NCBI GenBank assembly: GCA_024398635.1
Contig: JAKSIV010000020.1
Coordinates: 1-42,295, forward strand
DNA: 42,295 nucleotides
Direction of reading: 5' to 3'
Source of the DNA: Bacteroidaceae bacterium
Lineage (GTDB): Bacteria > Bacteroidota > Bacteroidia > Bacteroidales > Bacteroidaceae
The notes under the pieces: model-generated
Database searches by the model: none
Seen by the model: the letters and a program-made list of their open reading frames with translations, nothing else
What the model was told of the DNA's origin: nothing
Shown here: positions 34,818 through 42,265 of the stretch, piece after piece
How positions within the stretch are numbered: position 1 is the first letter of the stretch
Layout of the letters: each line of letters starts with the position of its first letter
Position numbers and translations under genes: made by a program

Positions 34818-34886
34818 CGCAAAGGGGTCGTTTAAGAATGCGTCATTTTTCAAAGTGACGCATTCTTAAACGACCCCTTTGCGTCA
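34815..34886. repeat. Perfect 31-bp inverted repeat between convergent genes
   Basis: The arms 34815-34845 and 34856-34886 are exact reverse complements around a 10-nt spacer (TTTTTCAAAG). Each arm begins TGACGCA and ends TGCGTCA, so each arm can also fold alone into a 7-bp hairpin; the left one is followed by TTTTT, which would make it a terminator for the helicase. The left arm starts in the helicase stop codon, and the right arm encodes the last residues of the MFS transporter. A third arm occurs at 42266-42295. Confidence 0.93.
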
Positions 34887-36052
34887 CGGTCAAAAGCAGA
34901 GAGTATGAGGGAGATGACAGGGAATGTGGCTCCCACCAGGCATACTCCCGTCCATCCGGCAAGGCTCCAGCTCTGTCCGGCTAGGAAGGTGGCCAGGCTG
35001 CCCACTACAAAGAATGTGGTCATGAATATGGTGTTTACGCGGTTGGTGGCCTGCGGCAGTTGCTGGAGCGATCCGCTCTGGTTGCTTATCTGCAGGCATT
35101 GTGCCCCCACATCAACCAAAATAATTGCAGCAATAAGGCCCGCATAGGTGTGGCCGTACAGGAATGCTACAACCCACGCCGCAAGTTGGCTCAGTGAACC
35201 TATTACAGACATTCGTCGTACTCCCACTTTTGGCACATACTTGCCAACTCCGCTGGCCGCCAAAGCTCCCGCTACGCCGCAGATGCTTAGCATACCAACC
35301 TTGTCGCTGCCTGCCAAGAAAGGCGGTTGGGCCAGATGAAATGCCAGGCAAGCCCAGATGGGCAGAAGACTGCCGAATCCCATTGACGCACGGAAAGAGT
35401 ACAGGCGTATTTTGGGTTGCGTTACGAATATGTGCCCCACGGTATGCATAAGTTCCCTGTAGGTACCTTTAAACGATTGCGTGGCCTGAGGCATCATGAA
35501 CAGGATTACCGCAAGCCCTATTATCATCAGGGCGCAAACAATGTAGAACATACCTCTCCAGCCCAGCCAGCTGCCTATGTATCCGCTTATGAATCGGGCC
35601 GACAGGATACCGGTAAGAAGGCCCGACATTACCAGACCCATGTTGCGCGACTTGTTCTGCGGTTCGGAGTAGAGCGTGGCCATAGGCACAAACAGCTGCG
35701 GCACTATTGAGCAGAGACCCAGCGTAAGTGACGATACCCATAACAGCCATACATTACCGGCAATAGCCATAAGGAAGGCCGATGCCGCCGCAAGTAGCAT
35801 TGCAGTGACCGTAATACGGCGCACCGGGAGCATATCGGCCAACGGGATTATGAACAGCAGTCCCAATGCGTAACCTGTCTGGGTGAAAACGGTAATCAGG
35901 TTGGCCTCTACCTGGCTGATGCCCGTATCGCGGCAGATAAGTTCCAGAAGCGGCTGGTTATAATACAGATTGGCCACAGTGACTCCGGCCAGCACGGCCA
36001 TCATGAGCAATATGTGTCGGGGAATACCTTTGTCTGGTTGGAACTGAATCAT
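34850..36052 (-). CDS. MFS transporter, drug/sugar efflux type
   Basis: A 400-residue protein with about twelve membrane helices. The N-terminal half has YNQPLLELICRDTGIS and, after helix 2, LADMLPVRRITV, the MFS loop 2-3 motif in a diverged form. It resembles the arabinose-efflux-like exporters (AraJ/YnfM type), but the substrate is unknown. The last eleven residues (DAKGSFKNASL) are encoded by the right arm of the inverted repeat, so the native C-terminus may have been replaced when the repeat arose. A TATTTTTG -7 box lies 23 nt upstream of the start. Confidence 0.88.
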   Translation of the reverse strand: MIQFQPDKGIPRHILLMMAVLAGVTVANLYYNQPLLELICRDTGISQVEANLITVFTQTGYALGLLFIIPLADMLPVRRITVTAMLLAAASAFLMAIAGNVWLLWVSSLTLGLCSIVPQLFVPMATLYSEPQNKSRNMGLVMSGLLTGILSARFISGYIGSWLGWRGMFYIVCALMIIGLAVILFMMPQATQSFKGTYRELMHTVGHIFVTQPKIRLYSFRASMGFGSLLPIWACLAFHLAQPPFLAGSDKVGMLSICGVAGALAASGVGKYVPKVGVRRMSVIGSLSQLAAWVVAFLYGHTYAGLIAAIILVDVGAQCLQISNQSGSLQQLPQATNRVNTIFMTTFFVVGSLATFLAGQSWSLAGWTGVCLVGATFPVISLILSAFDRDAKGSFKNASL

Positions 36053-36074
36053 TTTGTGCCTCTTTTAGAGATTG

Positions 36075-36082
36075 CAAAAATA
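36075..36082 (-). promoter_or_regulatory. -7 element of the MFS gene
   Basis: On the minus strand TATTTTTG matches TAnnTTTG, 22 nt before the start codon. It is divergent from the promoter of the serine hydrolase gene, and the two boxes are 33 bp apart. Confidence 0.5.
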
Positions 36083-36115
36083 AGCAGATTCTGATTCATT
36101 CAGAATGAGAATGAC

Positions 36116-36123
36116 TATCTTTG
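36116..36123 (+). promoter_or_regulatory. -7 element of the serine hydrolase gene
   Basis: TATCTTTG matches TAnnTTTG, 26 nt before the ATG at 36150. No TTTG is seen 20 bp upstream. Confidence 0.55.
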
Positions 36124-36149
36124 GAGAAATAAGTTACTAACCATTCATT

Positions 36150-37223
36150 ATGAGAATAATCCGTTTATTGACTGCCGTTATGGTTGCTGCCGTGATGATG
36201 CAGTTTACCGCTTGTGATTCATCCTCTGACAACGAACTTAAGCGCGGCAAGCCCAGTAAGGAACTTGTGGCTGCGGCCGATGCTTTTTACGAGGCTACAA
36301 AGTCCGAGCCCAAGGGTAGGGACCATATCAACCTGCACAGCATTATGGTGCTTAAGCACGGCAAGGTGGTGCTGGAGCGCTGGTATAACGGTGAATCGGC
36401 CGAAAAGCCGCATACCATGTGGTCGGTGAGCAAGACTTTTACGGCCGCAGCTATAGGATTTGCCATTGATGAGGGACTGATTAAGGTTGATGACAAGGTT
36501 ATCAAGTGTTTTCCGGACAAACTCCCGGCTCAGGTGAGCGATAATCTGGCTGCAATGACCATCCGTGACCTGCTTACAATGACCTGCGGACATGATGTGG
36601 CCATCAACTTCAATACCTATACCGCTCCTGATTGGGTTGAGGGATTCCTGGCAGAGCCGGTTACGCATACCCCCGGAACGTACTTTGTGTATAACTCTGT
36701 GGGCACATACATGCTGTCGGCCATAATTACCAAGGTGACGGGACAGGATATGAATGACTATCTTGAGCCGCGCCTGTGGCAACCGTTAGGCATAGACAAG
36801 CCCGAATGGGACAAGAGCCCGCAGGGAATGAGTTGCGGCGGATGGGGTCTGCACCTAAAGACCGAGGATATGGCCCGCATGGGACAGTGCATGCTTCAGA
36901 ACGGCAAGTGGAAAGGCCGTCAGGTCATTCCGGCATCGTGGGTCAGGGAGATGTCAACATATAAGGTTGAATCGGGCCCCGCAGGAACCCGTCTGGAGGA
37001 TATGCCGCGATTAGGCATAACCAAGGATAACAACCAGTGGGCCAAGGGCTACTGCTATCAGATGTGGATATGCTCCGATAACGGTTACCGGGCCGATGGT
37101 GCCAACGGCCAGTATTTCATGGTATTCCCCGATAAGGATGCCGTGCTGGTGCTTACCACAGACTCCAACCTCTATCAGCCCTATATGGACATAATCTGGA
37201 AGTACCTTATACCTGCACTCTAA
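36150..37223 (+). CDS. Serine hydrolase, class C beta-lactamase-like lipoprotein
   Basis: A 357-residue protein with a lipoprotein signal (VMMQFTACDSS). The beta-lactamase/penicillin-binding fold motifs are visible: Ser-x-x-Lys in MWSVSKTFT and Tyr-x-Asn in FVYNSVG. This family includes D-aminopeptidases, esterases and EstB-type enzymes as well as beta-lactamases; the activity here is not defined. It sits in the periplasm or on the surface. It has its own promoter and is followed by a hairpin. Confidence 0.85.
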   Translation: MRIIRLLTAVMVAAVMMQFTACDSSSDNELKRGKPSKELVAAADAFYEATKSEPKGRDHINLHSIMVLKHGKVVLERWYNGESAEKPHTMWSVSKTFTAAAIGFAIDEGLIKVDDKVIKCFPDKLPAQVSDNLAAMTIRDLLTMTCGHDVAINFNTYTAPDWVEGFLAEPVTHTPGTYFVYNSVGTYMLSAIITKVTGQDMNDYLEPRLWQPLGIDKPEWDKSPQGMSCGGWGLHLKTEDMARMGQCMLQNGKWKGRQVIPASWVREMSTYKVESGPAGTRLEDMPRLGITKDNNQWAKGYCYQMWICSDNGYRADGANGQYFMVFPDKDAVLVLTTDSNLYQPYMDIIWKYLIPAL

Positions 37224-37246
37224 AACGCCACAAAAGGGGGCGTTTT
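37222..37246 (+). terminator. Hairpin terminator after the serine hydrolase
   Basis: AAAACGCC and GGCGTTTT form an 8-bp stem with T residues at its end. It lies directly behind the stop codon. The stem-loop is followed at once by the larger palindromic element. Confidence 0.65.
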
Positions 37247-37247
37247 G

Positions 37248-37384
37248 CCAAAGTGTCCCACGCTTACCCTGCTCACAGGGCTTGTGGGGCACATCGGTGT
37301 GTTACACACCCTCCAGATTAAGGTATGTAACACAGTGAGCGGTGTCAGGAGGCTCACAGGGCCGATGAGCGCGGGACACTTTGG
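37248..37384. repeat. Nested palindromic element, 137 bp, non-coding
   Basis: The ends are inverted repeats (CCAAAGTGTCCCACGC at 37248-37263 and its complement at 37369-37384, 15 of 16 bases). Inside, CATCGG/CCGATG (37292-37297, 37362-37367) and GTGTTACA/TGTAACAC (37299-37306, 37326-37333) nest in the same order, so the whole can fold into one long stem. GCTCACAGGGC occurs twice as a direct repeat. No coding frame is apparent. It could be a MITE-like insertion or a structured RNA. Confidence 0.75.
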
Positions 37385-37398
37385 CGGGAAAAGCGGGT

Positions 37399-37490
37399 GA
37401 GTGTCAAAAATTAGACGATTTTGGGGTGGAAAGTGCGATTTTGAGATTTTTTCTTGGAGGATGGTGCTGCGAGGGGATAATTTTTGGTTA
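37399..37490 (+). promoter_or_regulatory. Promoter cassette copy 1 (no intact gene behind it)
   Basis: This copy shares with copies 2 and 3 the order GTGTCAAAAA-TAGACGATTTT, a second CGATTTTG 20 bp after the first, TTG (37454-37456), a 21-bp spacer and a -7 element. Here the -7 reads TAATTTTTG (37478-37486), with one extra T compared with the others, so it may be weak or dead. The DNA behind it holds only gene fragments. Confidence 0.7.
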
Positions 37491-37559
37491 GCAGCCATTT
37501 CAGGGCACTGTAAACCGTACTTCCATACTACGCATTTTTTCGTTACGATTTTTTTCGTA
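37491..37559. other. Stretch without a recognisable gene
   Basis: Between promoter cassette 1 and the XRE fragment there is only AT-rich, non-coding-looking sequence, including a TTTTTTCGTTACGA / TTTTTTTCGTAA near-repeat. I see no gene. Together with the fragments downstream it replaces the body of a permease gene. Confidence 0.5.
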
Positions 37560-37622
37560 ATAGATTGCAAGAAGCATCATATTACGCAGCAGGAGCTGTC
37601 AGCAAGGGCCGGAGTGGGTTAG
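37560..37622 (+). pseudogene. Fragment of an XRE-type HTH regulator
   Basis: The frame reads DCKKHHITQQELSARAGVG and then stops at TAG. This matches the first two helices of XRE domains, such as LTQKELSGKSGIG in the HipB-like protein of this window. The recognition helix and the rest are missing, so it is a scrap. Confidence 0.6.
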
Positions 37623-37647
37623 TGCTGTAATTCCATAATCGTCGCCC

Positions 37648-37682
37648 GCGAGAATCCGGCCGAAGTAATCAAGAGCGAGTGA
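37648..37682 (+). pseudogene. 3' tail of a lost FtsX-like permease gene
   Basis: 35 bases match the last 35 bases of the intact permease gene (41427-41461) with two mismatches and the same stop codon, coding ENPAEVIKSE versus ENPADVIKSE. Nothing else of the permease remains upstream apart from promoter cassette 1, so this is a deletion scar of one more transporter unit. Confidence 0.85.
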
Positions 37683-37698
37683 ATCAATCTATATTGTA

Positions 37699-38064
37699 TT
37701 ATTGCCAGGACTGACCGATATCCCAGTGGACGGCATATTTGGCGGAAGTCCTCTCTGGAGGAAGGTTGAACTCTCGCAGAATCATCTCATATACATGCGG
37801 ATAATCCTGCAGCCATTTGCCTGTAGCCACCTCGAATGTGTCAGCCTCAATGTTGTAGAATATGCGTCCACGCGGTTTGTCTTGATAAGCCCCTATGAAA
37901 GGTCCGCTGTTATCGCCTTTATAATGTTGCTTGCGGAATTCCTTTTTCCAGACGTCCTCATGCAGTTCTGAGCACGTTATTCTTCCGTCCGATGCATTTG
38001 CTCTGGAATAATCGTTCAAAGGGTGCGATACTACCCCAAACAGTTCATCGCGCCCTATGTTATA
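37699..38064 (-). pseudogene. Frame continuing from the toxin gene beyond an amber stop
   Basis: The frame continues in phase after the toxin's TAG (38065-38067) for 121 codons to a stop at 37699. There is no ATG in the proper place; the first possible start is TTG at 38019. The codons between, which read YNIGRDELFGVVSHPL, look like real protein and join smoothly to the toxin end (DPKVGIF). The rest (KKEFRKQHYKGDNSGPFIGA, YAVHWDIGQSWQ) is not a family I know. The likeliest reading is that toxin and tail were one 249-residue protein and a Trp codon (TGG) became TAG. Alternatives are readthrough or separate translation from TTG. Confidence 0.6.
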
Positions 38065-38448
38065 CTAGAATATACCAACTTTCGGGTCTTCGCCCTTTCC
38101 GCGGTTGGCAGCCATTTGTTTAAGGACAGAGCGGTATTCCTGCTCGCTGTATTGTGTCTGGGATAATTCAGCTTGCCCGATTTGATTTGTCGGTATAATG
38201 CTCTGTCCTACAGCAAAAATCTTGACCTCGTCATTGCTTGCTGAATATACTATCTGCTGCTGAATTCCATACTCCCTGCTCCATAGCCCCGATAATGCTC
38301 CTGTTAATGGTACTGGATTGCCTTTGCCATCTTCAGGATGAAGCAAGATGTCCTTTAGTATCTCTTTAACCTTATCGGCATCCTCCTGGGATACGCGTTT
38401 TATCTCCTGAAATGATTCAAGAGCTTCAGGTGTGAACAGAAGTTTCAT
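38065..38448 (-). CDS. YoeB/Txe-like toxin domain protein, probably truncated
   Basis: A 127-residue product. Residues 1-80 follow the YoeB pattern: MKLLFTPEALESFQEI, GKGNPVPL, LSGLWSREYG and QQIVYSASNDEVKIFA. YoeB is a ribosome-dependent mRNA endonuclease of the RelE fold. E. coli YoeB ends in His-Tyr, which is needed for cleavage; here the equivalent region is VGQSI and the chain goes on for another 45 residues, so classical activity is doubtful. The ATG overlaps the antitoxin stop by 4 nt (ATGA), as is usual for such pairs. The frame runs on past its TAG stop for a further 121 codons. Confidence 0.7.
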   Translation of the reverse strand: MKLLFTPEALESFQEIKRVSQEDADKVKEILKDILLHPEDGKGNPVPLTGALSGLWSREYGIQQQIVYSASNDEVKIFAVGQSIIPTNQIGQAELSQTQYSEQEYRSVLKQMAANRGKGEDPKVGIF

Positions 38449-38684
38449 AACGCGTCAATATCAACTTCTACAAACTTTTGCTCACTTGAAGCTTCAATTA
38501 TGTCAATTGCACTTCTTGAGTTTAGAATAGAAGCTGTGCGGGCTAGGACATTATACTCGTCAAGCGACACAAGGACGGCTCCCTGTCTGCCGCGGTTTAT
38601 CAATACCGGCTCATTATTTGAAATGACCGCATCTACGTAATCCTTTATGCTTTTTCTGAAATCAGAAATAGTTGTTGTAACCAT
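38445..38684 (-). CDS. Phd/YefM-family antitoxin
   Basis: A 79-residue protein with the YefM/Phd N-terminal DNA-binding fold (MVTTTISDFRKSIKDYVDAV, then EPVLINRGRQGAVLVSLDEY). It should bind and inhibit the toxin through its acidic C-terminus and repress the operon. The start at 38684 is chosen because it begins the family N-terminus and leaves the operator upstream; the frame is open to 38732 but that would place the promoter inside the gene. Confidence 0.83.
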   Translation of the reverse strand: MVTTTISDFRKSIKDYVDAVISNNEPVLINRGRQGAVLVSLDEYNVLARTASILNSRSAIDIIEASSEQKFVEVDIDAL

Positions 38685-38701
38685 AGTTGTCTGTTTTATT
38701 G

Positions 38702-38727
38702 CAAAAATACGTACAATATTTTGTACA
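38702..38727 (-). promoter_or_regulatory. Promoter and YefM-type operator of the toxin-antitoxin pair
   Basis: On the minus strand the -7 element TATTTTTG (38702-38709) lies next to the palindrome GTACAATATTTTGTAC (38711-38726). It contains TGTACA (38722-38727) and CGTACA (38710-38715) with centres 12 bp apart. YefM in E. coli binds TGTACA palindromes at this spacing, so the site fits autorepression. Confidence 0.75.
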
Positions 38728-38792
38728 ACCAAATGATTCCTGAATAAAAGCTGACTGTAAAACTGTATTTGATAGAACAGATTCTTACGTTG

Positions 38793-38880
38793 GTGTCAAA
38801 AAATTAGACGATTTTAGGGCGGTAAGTGCGATTTTGCCCTTTTTTCTTGGAGAGTGGTGGCGGGAGGGGATAATTTTGGA
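38793..38880 (+). promoter_or_regulatory. Promoter cassette copy 2, ahead of the permease gene
   Basis: GTGTCAAAAAATTAGACG is followed by CGATTTT boxes 20 bp apart, TTG (38847-38849), a 21-bp spacer and TAATTTTG (38871-38878), 30 nt before the permease ATG. The TTG / TAnnTTTG part is a good promoter; the conserved upstream block is probably a regulator site. Confidence 0.8.
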
Positions 38881-38908
38881 GCAGAATTAAAAACCAACAA
38901 GTCCTGAT

Positions 38909-41461
38909 ATGTTTATACATTACCTTAAAATCGCTATCCGCAACATCCGTAAGTTTGCGTTGCAGAACACGGTCAGTGTTATCGGTCTTGCCGCCGGTTT
39001 TGTTTGCCTCTGTCTCTCCTCTGTATGGCTCTATTACGAGAACTCGTTTGACCGATTCCATAAAGATGCGGACCGTATTTATACGTTTAATGAATCAACT
39101 CAGGATGGGAAGGATATACTGAAGAAAGGAACCGGCAACCGTCTCCTCAAAGGAATAACGGAGACTATTGAACCTGAAGCCACTACCTATTTCAGGCTTG
39201 AGACCGATAATGAGCATTACACAGAGTTACAGGTTGACTCCGCTTTCTGTGGTTTCTTTGGAATTGGGCTTGCCAAGGGTGACTGGTCATTCATCGGAAA
39301 TAAGGATTATATCGCATTATCCGAGCATTATGCAAAGAAGAACTACCGGGATATAGATCCGATTGGACAGAAAATAGGCGGCCGCACCGTAGTTGCTGTA
39401 CTTAAGGATTTCAATAAACCCACAGTATTGGATTTTGATATCATGTCATATCGCGATGTACTTGAACATGTTGAAGTAAGTTCTTTGCCCCGTAGTTCTA
39501 TGTACAGCGATATAAACAAGGCGTTGCAGTCAAGCTGTTTCTGGAAATTAAGAAAAGGAGTTGATGCCGATGAGGCGTTGGATATGCTTCTGAAAAGCTC
39601 TAATGATTTTGTGAGGCTGAGAGTGTCTATTTCAGACATGTCAAAATCAACAATTGGCTTTGTTCCTATCAGCGACCTGCACCTTAAACTTATTAAGGAC
39701 GAATCATATGTAAGTTACAGGACCATGAGCTTGTTCTGCCTGGCAAGTATCCTGATTATGCTGTGTTCTCTGGTTAATATTCTAATATTCTTTATCAATA
39801 CCTTGAGAGGACGTGACCGTGAAGCGGCATTGCGTATTGTTCACGGAGCATCCATGAGAGACCTTATCCTGATGTTCTCACTTGAAATGTCCATACTTGT
39901 CTTATCAGGTCTGGTTATAGGAATGATAATGGTGTGGATGCTTAAAGATTCCTATATCTCCTTAGCCGATATCAGTATGCCTGTAGGATTCCTTATGACA
40001 AGCAGTATTGTGTTGTTGCTGTCAGTGTTCCTCGTTTCACTGATTTCATGCGTGATTTGCGTCTATGTGATAAGACTCAGAACCATACAGGATACTATTG
40101 CGCATTCAAAAAGCAAAGGCTTTTTCAGGAAGATCAGCGTAGGACTGCAGTTGTTTACGGGTACCCTGTTTGCATTCATCACCTGTGTCATGTTGCATCA
40201 GTTCAATTATCTCAGGAACGAGAATTGGGGCATAAACATAAACGATCAGGCTGTAATTACCATAACGCCAGATGGCGTATTTTCCATAACGGATGTCCTG
40301 ATGGGCAATGTGAAAGCAGACAGTGATGAAGAGTTTAGTGCAATGCTTGATCATATGGATGCCATCAAAAATGTGAATTTTCAGGAGAAATATGAAACTG
40401 AATATGCTATTTCATCCAAGTTGGAATCAATGCCTCAGATTGTCTGGGTTAAGCAAGGTATTAAGGATATATATTCATTTGCAACAGCCGGAAGGTACAA
40501 TATGTATCCCGATTACAGTATCAATGGCATAGACAGTTGCGAGTACAGCGTCCTGGATATGCTTGATAATGATGAACTTGAAATACTGAATGTAACTGTA
40601 TTGGACGGATCAATTCCTGTTGACCGTCCCATTATGGACAATGAGGTGGTGATAACGGAGAATCTCTATAGGAAACTCGGCCTTGGGCCCGTTTCGGATG
40701 ATCCTGTCATTACGGTAGAAAGTGTCATGATAAATGATTTGGATTTAAACCGATTATTAGGTGGATTGAAGACTCAGACCAATGATTTTCACGTGATTGC
40801 CGTAATAAAAGATATATATATGACCTCATTTGAGTTGGCACCTCCCTTCCTTATTCTCTGTACTCCGAACAACCCCAAACTCACTTCAAGTTTTATCACT
40901 GATCTGGCAGGAGGGTTTATGGGAAAGCCTGGAGCAGCCTATATGGTCCAATATAAAAACGGTTTCAAAAAAGAACTTGTCAAGAAGGTTTCCGGGATTC
41001 TTGATGGCATAGATTGCACATATGAGATAACTTTTACCGAAGACCAGTTCTATAAGGCTCTCGACAAGGACAAGCATCTTAAGAATCTGATTCTTGTCAT
41101 GGGAATAATATGCATCATGATTTCAATTTTCGGTGTATGGTCCATGATAAGTCTGGCCTGCCTGGAGCGCCGCCGTGAGATTGCAGTCCGTAAGGTTCAT
41201 GGTGCCAAAGTCAGGGATATCCTGTCAATATTCACAAAAGAATACGGTGCAGTGATAGCAATATCCATGGGTGCTGCCTTCATCACAGGCTATCTGATAA
41301 TGCATCAGTGGATACAGAAGTTCCCGCGTCAGGCTACCATAAGCTGGTGGATTTATGCAGGGATATTTGCAGCAACGGTCATAGTTATCGGCCTTACCGT
41401 TATCCACAAGGTTGTCAAGACCGCCAGCGAGAATCCGGCCGATGTCATCAAGAGCGAGTGA
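38909..41461 (+). CDS. FtsX/MacB-like ABC transporter permease
   Basis: An 850-residue membrane protein. The start (MFIHYLKIAIRNIRKFALQN) and first helix (VSVIGLAAGFVCLCLSSVWL) are typical of the Bacteroidetes FtsX-like permease family. A periplasmic MacB-type domain (about residues 45-265) is followed by three helices (270-400), a further helix near 410-430, a second periplasmic domain (435-715), and three C-terminal helices with the FtsX motif EIAVRKVHGAKVRDIL. It works with the ATPase encoded 125 nt downstream, probably to extract lipoproteins or export antimicrobial compounds or peptides. Its stop codon touches promoter cassette 3. A gene tail nearly identical to its end occurs at 37648-37682. 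Confidence 0.9.
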   Translation: MFIHYLKIAIRNIRKFALQNTVSVIGLAAGFVCLCLSSVWLYYENSFDRFHKDADRIYTFNESTQDGKDILKKGTGNRLLKGITETIEPEATTYFRLETDNEHYTELQVDSAFCGFFGIGLAKGDWSFIGNKDYIALSEHYAKKNYRDIDPIGQKIGGRTVVAVLKDFNKPTVLDFDIMSYRDVLEHVEVSSLPRSSMYSDINKALQSSCFWKLRKGVDADEALDMLLKSSNDFVRLRVSISDMSKSTIGFVPISDLHLKLIKDESYVSYRTMSLFCLASILIMLCSLVNILIFFINTLRGRDREAALRIVHGASMRDLILMFSLEMSILVLSGLVIGMIMVWMLKDSYISLADISMPVGFLMTSSIVLLLSVFLVSLISCVICVYVIRLRTIQDTIAHSKSKGFFRKISVGLQLFTGTLFAFITCVMLHQFNYLRNENWGININDQAVITITPDGVFSITDVLMGNVKADSDEEFSAMLDHMDAIKNVNFQEKYETEYAISSKLESMPQIVWVKQGIKDIYSFATAGRYNMYPDYSINGIDSCEYSVLDMLDNDELEILNVTVLDGSIPVDRPIMDNEVVITENLYRKLGLGPVSDDPVITVESVMINDLDLNRLLGGLKTQTNDFHVIAVIKDIYMTSFELAPPFLILCTPNNPKLTSSFITDLAGGFMGKPGAAYMVQYKNGFKKELVKKVSGILDGIDCTYEITFTEDQFYKALDKDKHLKNLILVMGIICIMISIFGVWSMISLACLERRREIAVRKVHGAKVRDILSIFTKEYGAVIAISMGAAFITGYLIMHQWIQKFPRQATISWWIYAGIFAATVIVIGLTVIHKVVKTASENPADVIKSE

Positions 41462-41549
41462 GTGTCAAAAAAATAGACGATTTTGGGCCGATAGGGACGT
41501 TTTTGATGTTTTTCCTTGGAAAATGAAGTAGTTAAGGGATAATTTTGAG
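41462..41549 (+). promoter_or_regulatory. Promoter cassette copy 3, ahead of the ATPase gene
   Basis: GTGTCAAAAAAATAGACGA, two CGATTTTG-like boxes 20 bp apart, TTG (41516-41518), a 21-bp spacer and TAATTTTG (41540-41547). It starts at the base after the permease stop codon. The ATPase start is 39 nt after the -7 element. Confidence 0.8.
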
Positions 41550-41586
41550 TCAGAAATAAGTAATCAATAACCTAATAATTTGAAAT

Positions 41587-42261
41587 ATGATTGAAGTACA
41601 GAATTTACAGAAGATCTTCCGTACGGAGGAAGTTGAGACCTGGGCTCTGAATGATGTGTCGTTCACGGTTGCCGATGGTGAGTTTGTGGCCATCATGGGC
41701 CCGTCAGGTTGCGGTAAGTCAACCCTTCTTAATATCCTTGGTTTGCTGGACAACCCCACCAAGGGCAGTTACAAGCTGCAGGGCGTTGAGGTAGCCACGC
41801 TTGATGAGAACCATCGCACAGACTTGCGCAAGGGCGTGATTGGCTTTGTGTTCCAGAGCTTTAACCTGATTGATGAGCTTAACGTGCGTGAGAATATTGA
41901 ACTGCCGCTGCTCTACATGGGCGTGCCCGCCAAGGAGCGTCGCCGCCGCGCCGAGGAGGTTATGGAGCGCATGAACATATCTCACCGCGAGAAGCATTTT
42001 CCCAACCAGCTCAGTGGTGGTCAGCAGCAGCGTGTGGCTATAGCCCGTGCCGTGATTGCAGGTCCCAAACTGATCCTGACCGATGAGCCCACCGGTAACC
42101 TGGACTCAGTGAACGGTCAGGAGGTGATGAATCTCTTGAAGGAACTCAACCAGCAGGGTACAACCATCGTTATGGTAACCCACAGCCGTCACGACGCATC
42201 GTACGCCAACCGCATCATCAACCTCTTTGACGGAAGCATCGTAAAGGAACTCCCGCTGTAA
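41587..42261 (+). CDS. ABC transporter ATP-binding protein (LolD/MacB type)
   Basis: A 224-residue ATPase with Walker [10 protein letters not shown], signature [14 protein letters not shown], Walker [13 protein letters not shown] and the switch His in MVTHSRHD. The LolD/MacB-type features ([18 protein letters not shown]) match a partner for FtsX-like permeases. It has its own copy of the promoter cassette, so it can be made apart from the permease; other permease units may follow beyond the window. Confidence 0.95.
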   Translation: MIEVQNLQKIFRTEEVETWALNDVSFTVADGEFVAIMGPSGCGKSTLLNILGLLDNPTKGSYKLQGVEVATLDENHRTDLRKGVIGFVFQSFNLIDELNVRENIELPLLYMGVPAKERRRRAEEVMERMNISHREKHFPNQLSGGQQQRVAIARAVIAGPKLILTDEPTGNLDSVNGQEVMNLLKELNQQGTTIVMVTHSRHDASYANRIINLFDGSIVKELPL

Positions 42262-42265
42262 AAAC

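Noticed and set aside
38065..38067. TAG recoded as an amino acid (alternative genetic code)
   Set aside because: TAG is the natural stop of several sound genes here, including the HipB-like, DUF3244-like, GH30, ligase-family and MG2-type genes.
37399..41549. Sigma-54 (-24/-12) promoter in the repeated transporter cassette
   Set aside because: No GG-N10-GC pattern is conserved in the three copies, while TTG-N21-TAATTTTG is, so a Bacteroidetes housekeeping-type promoter fits better.
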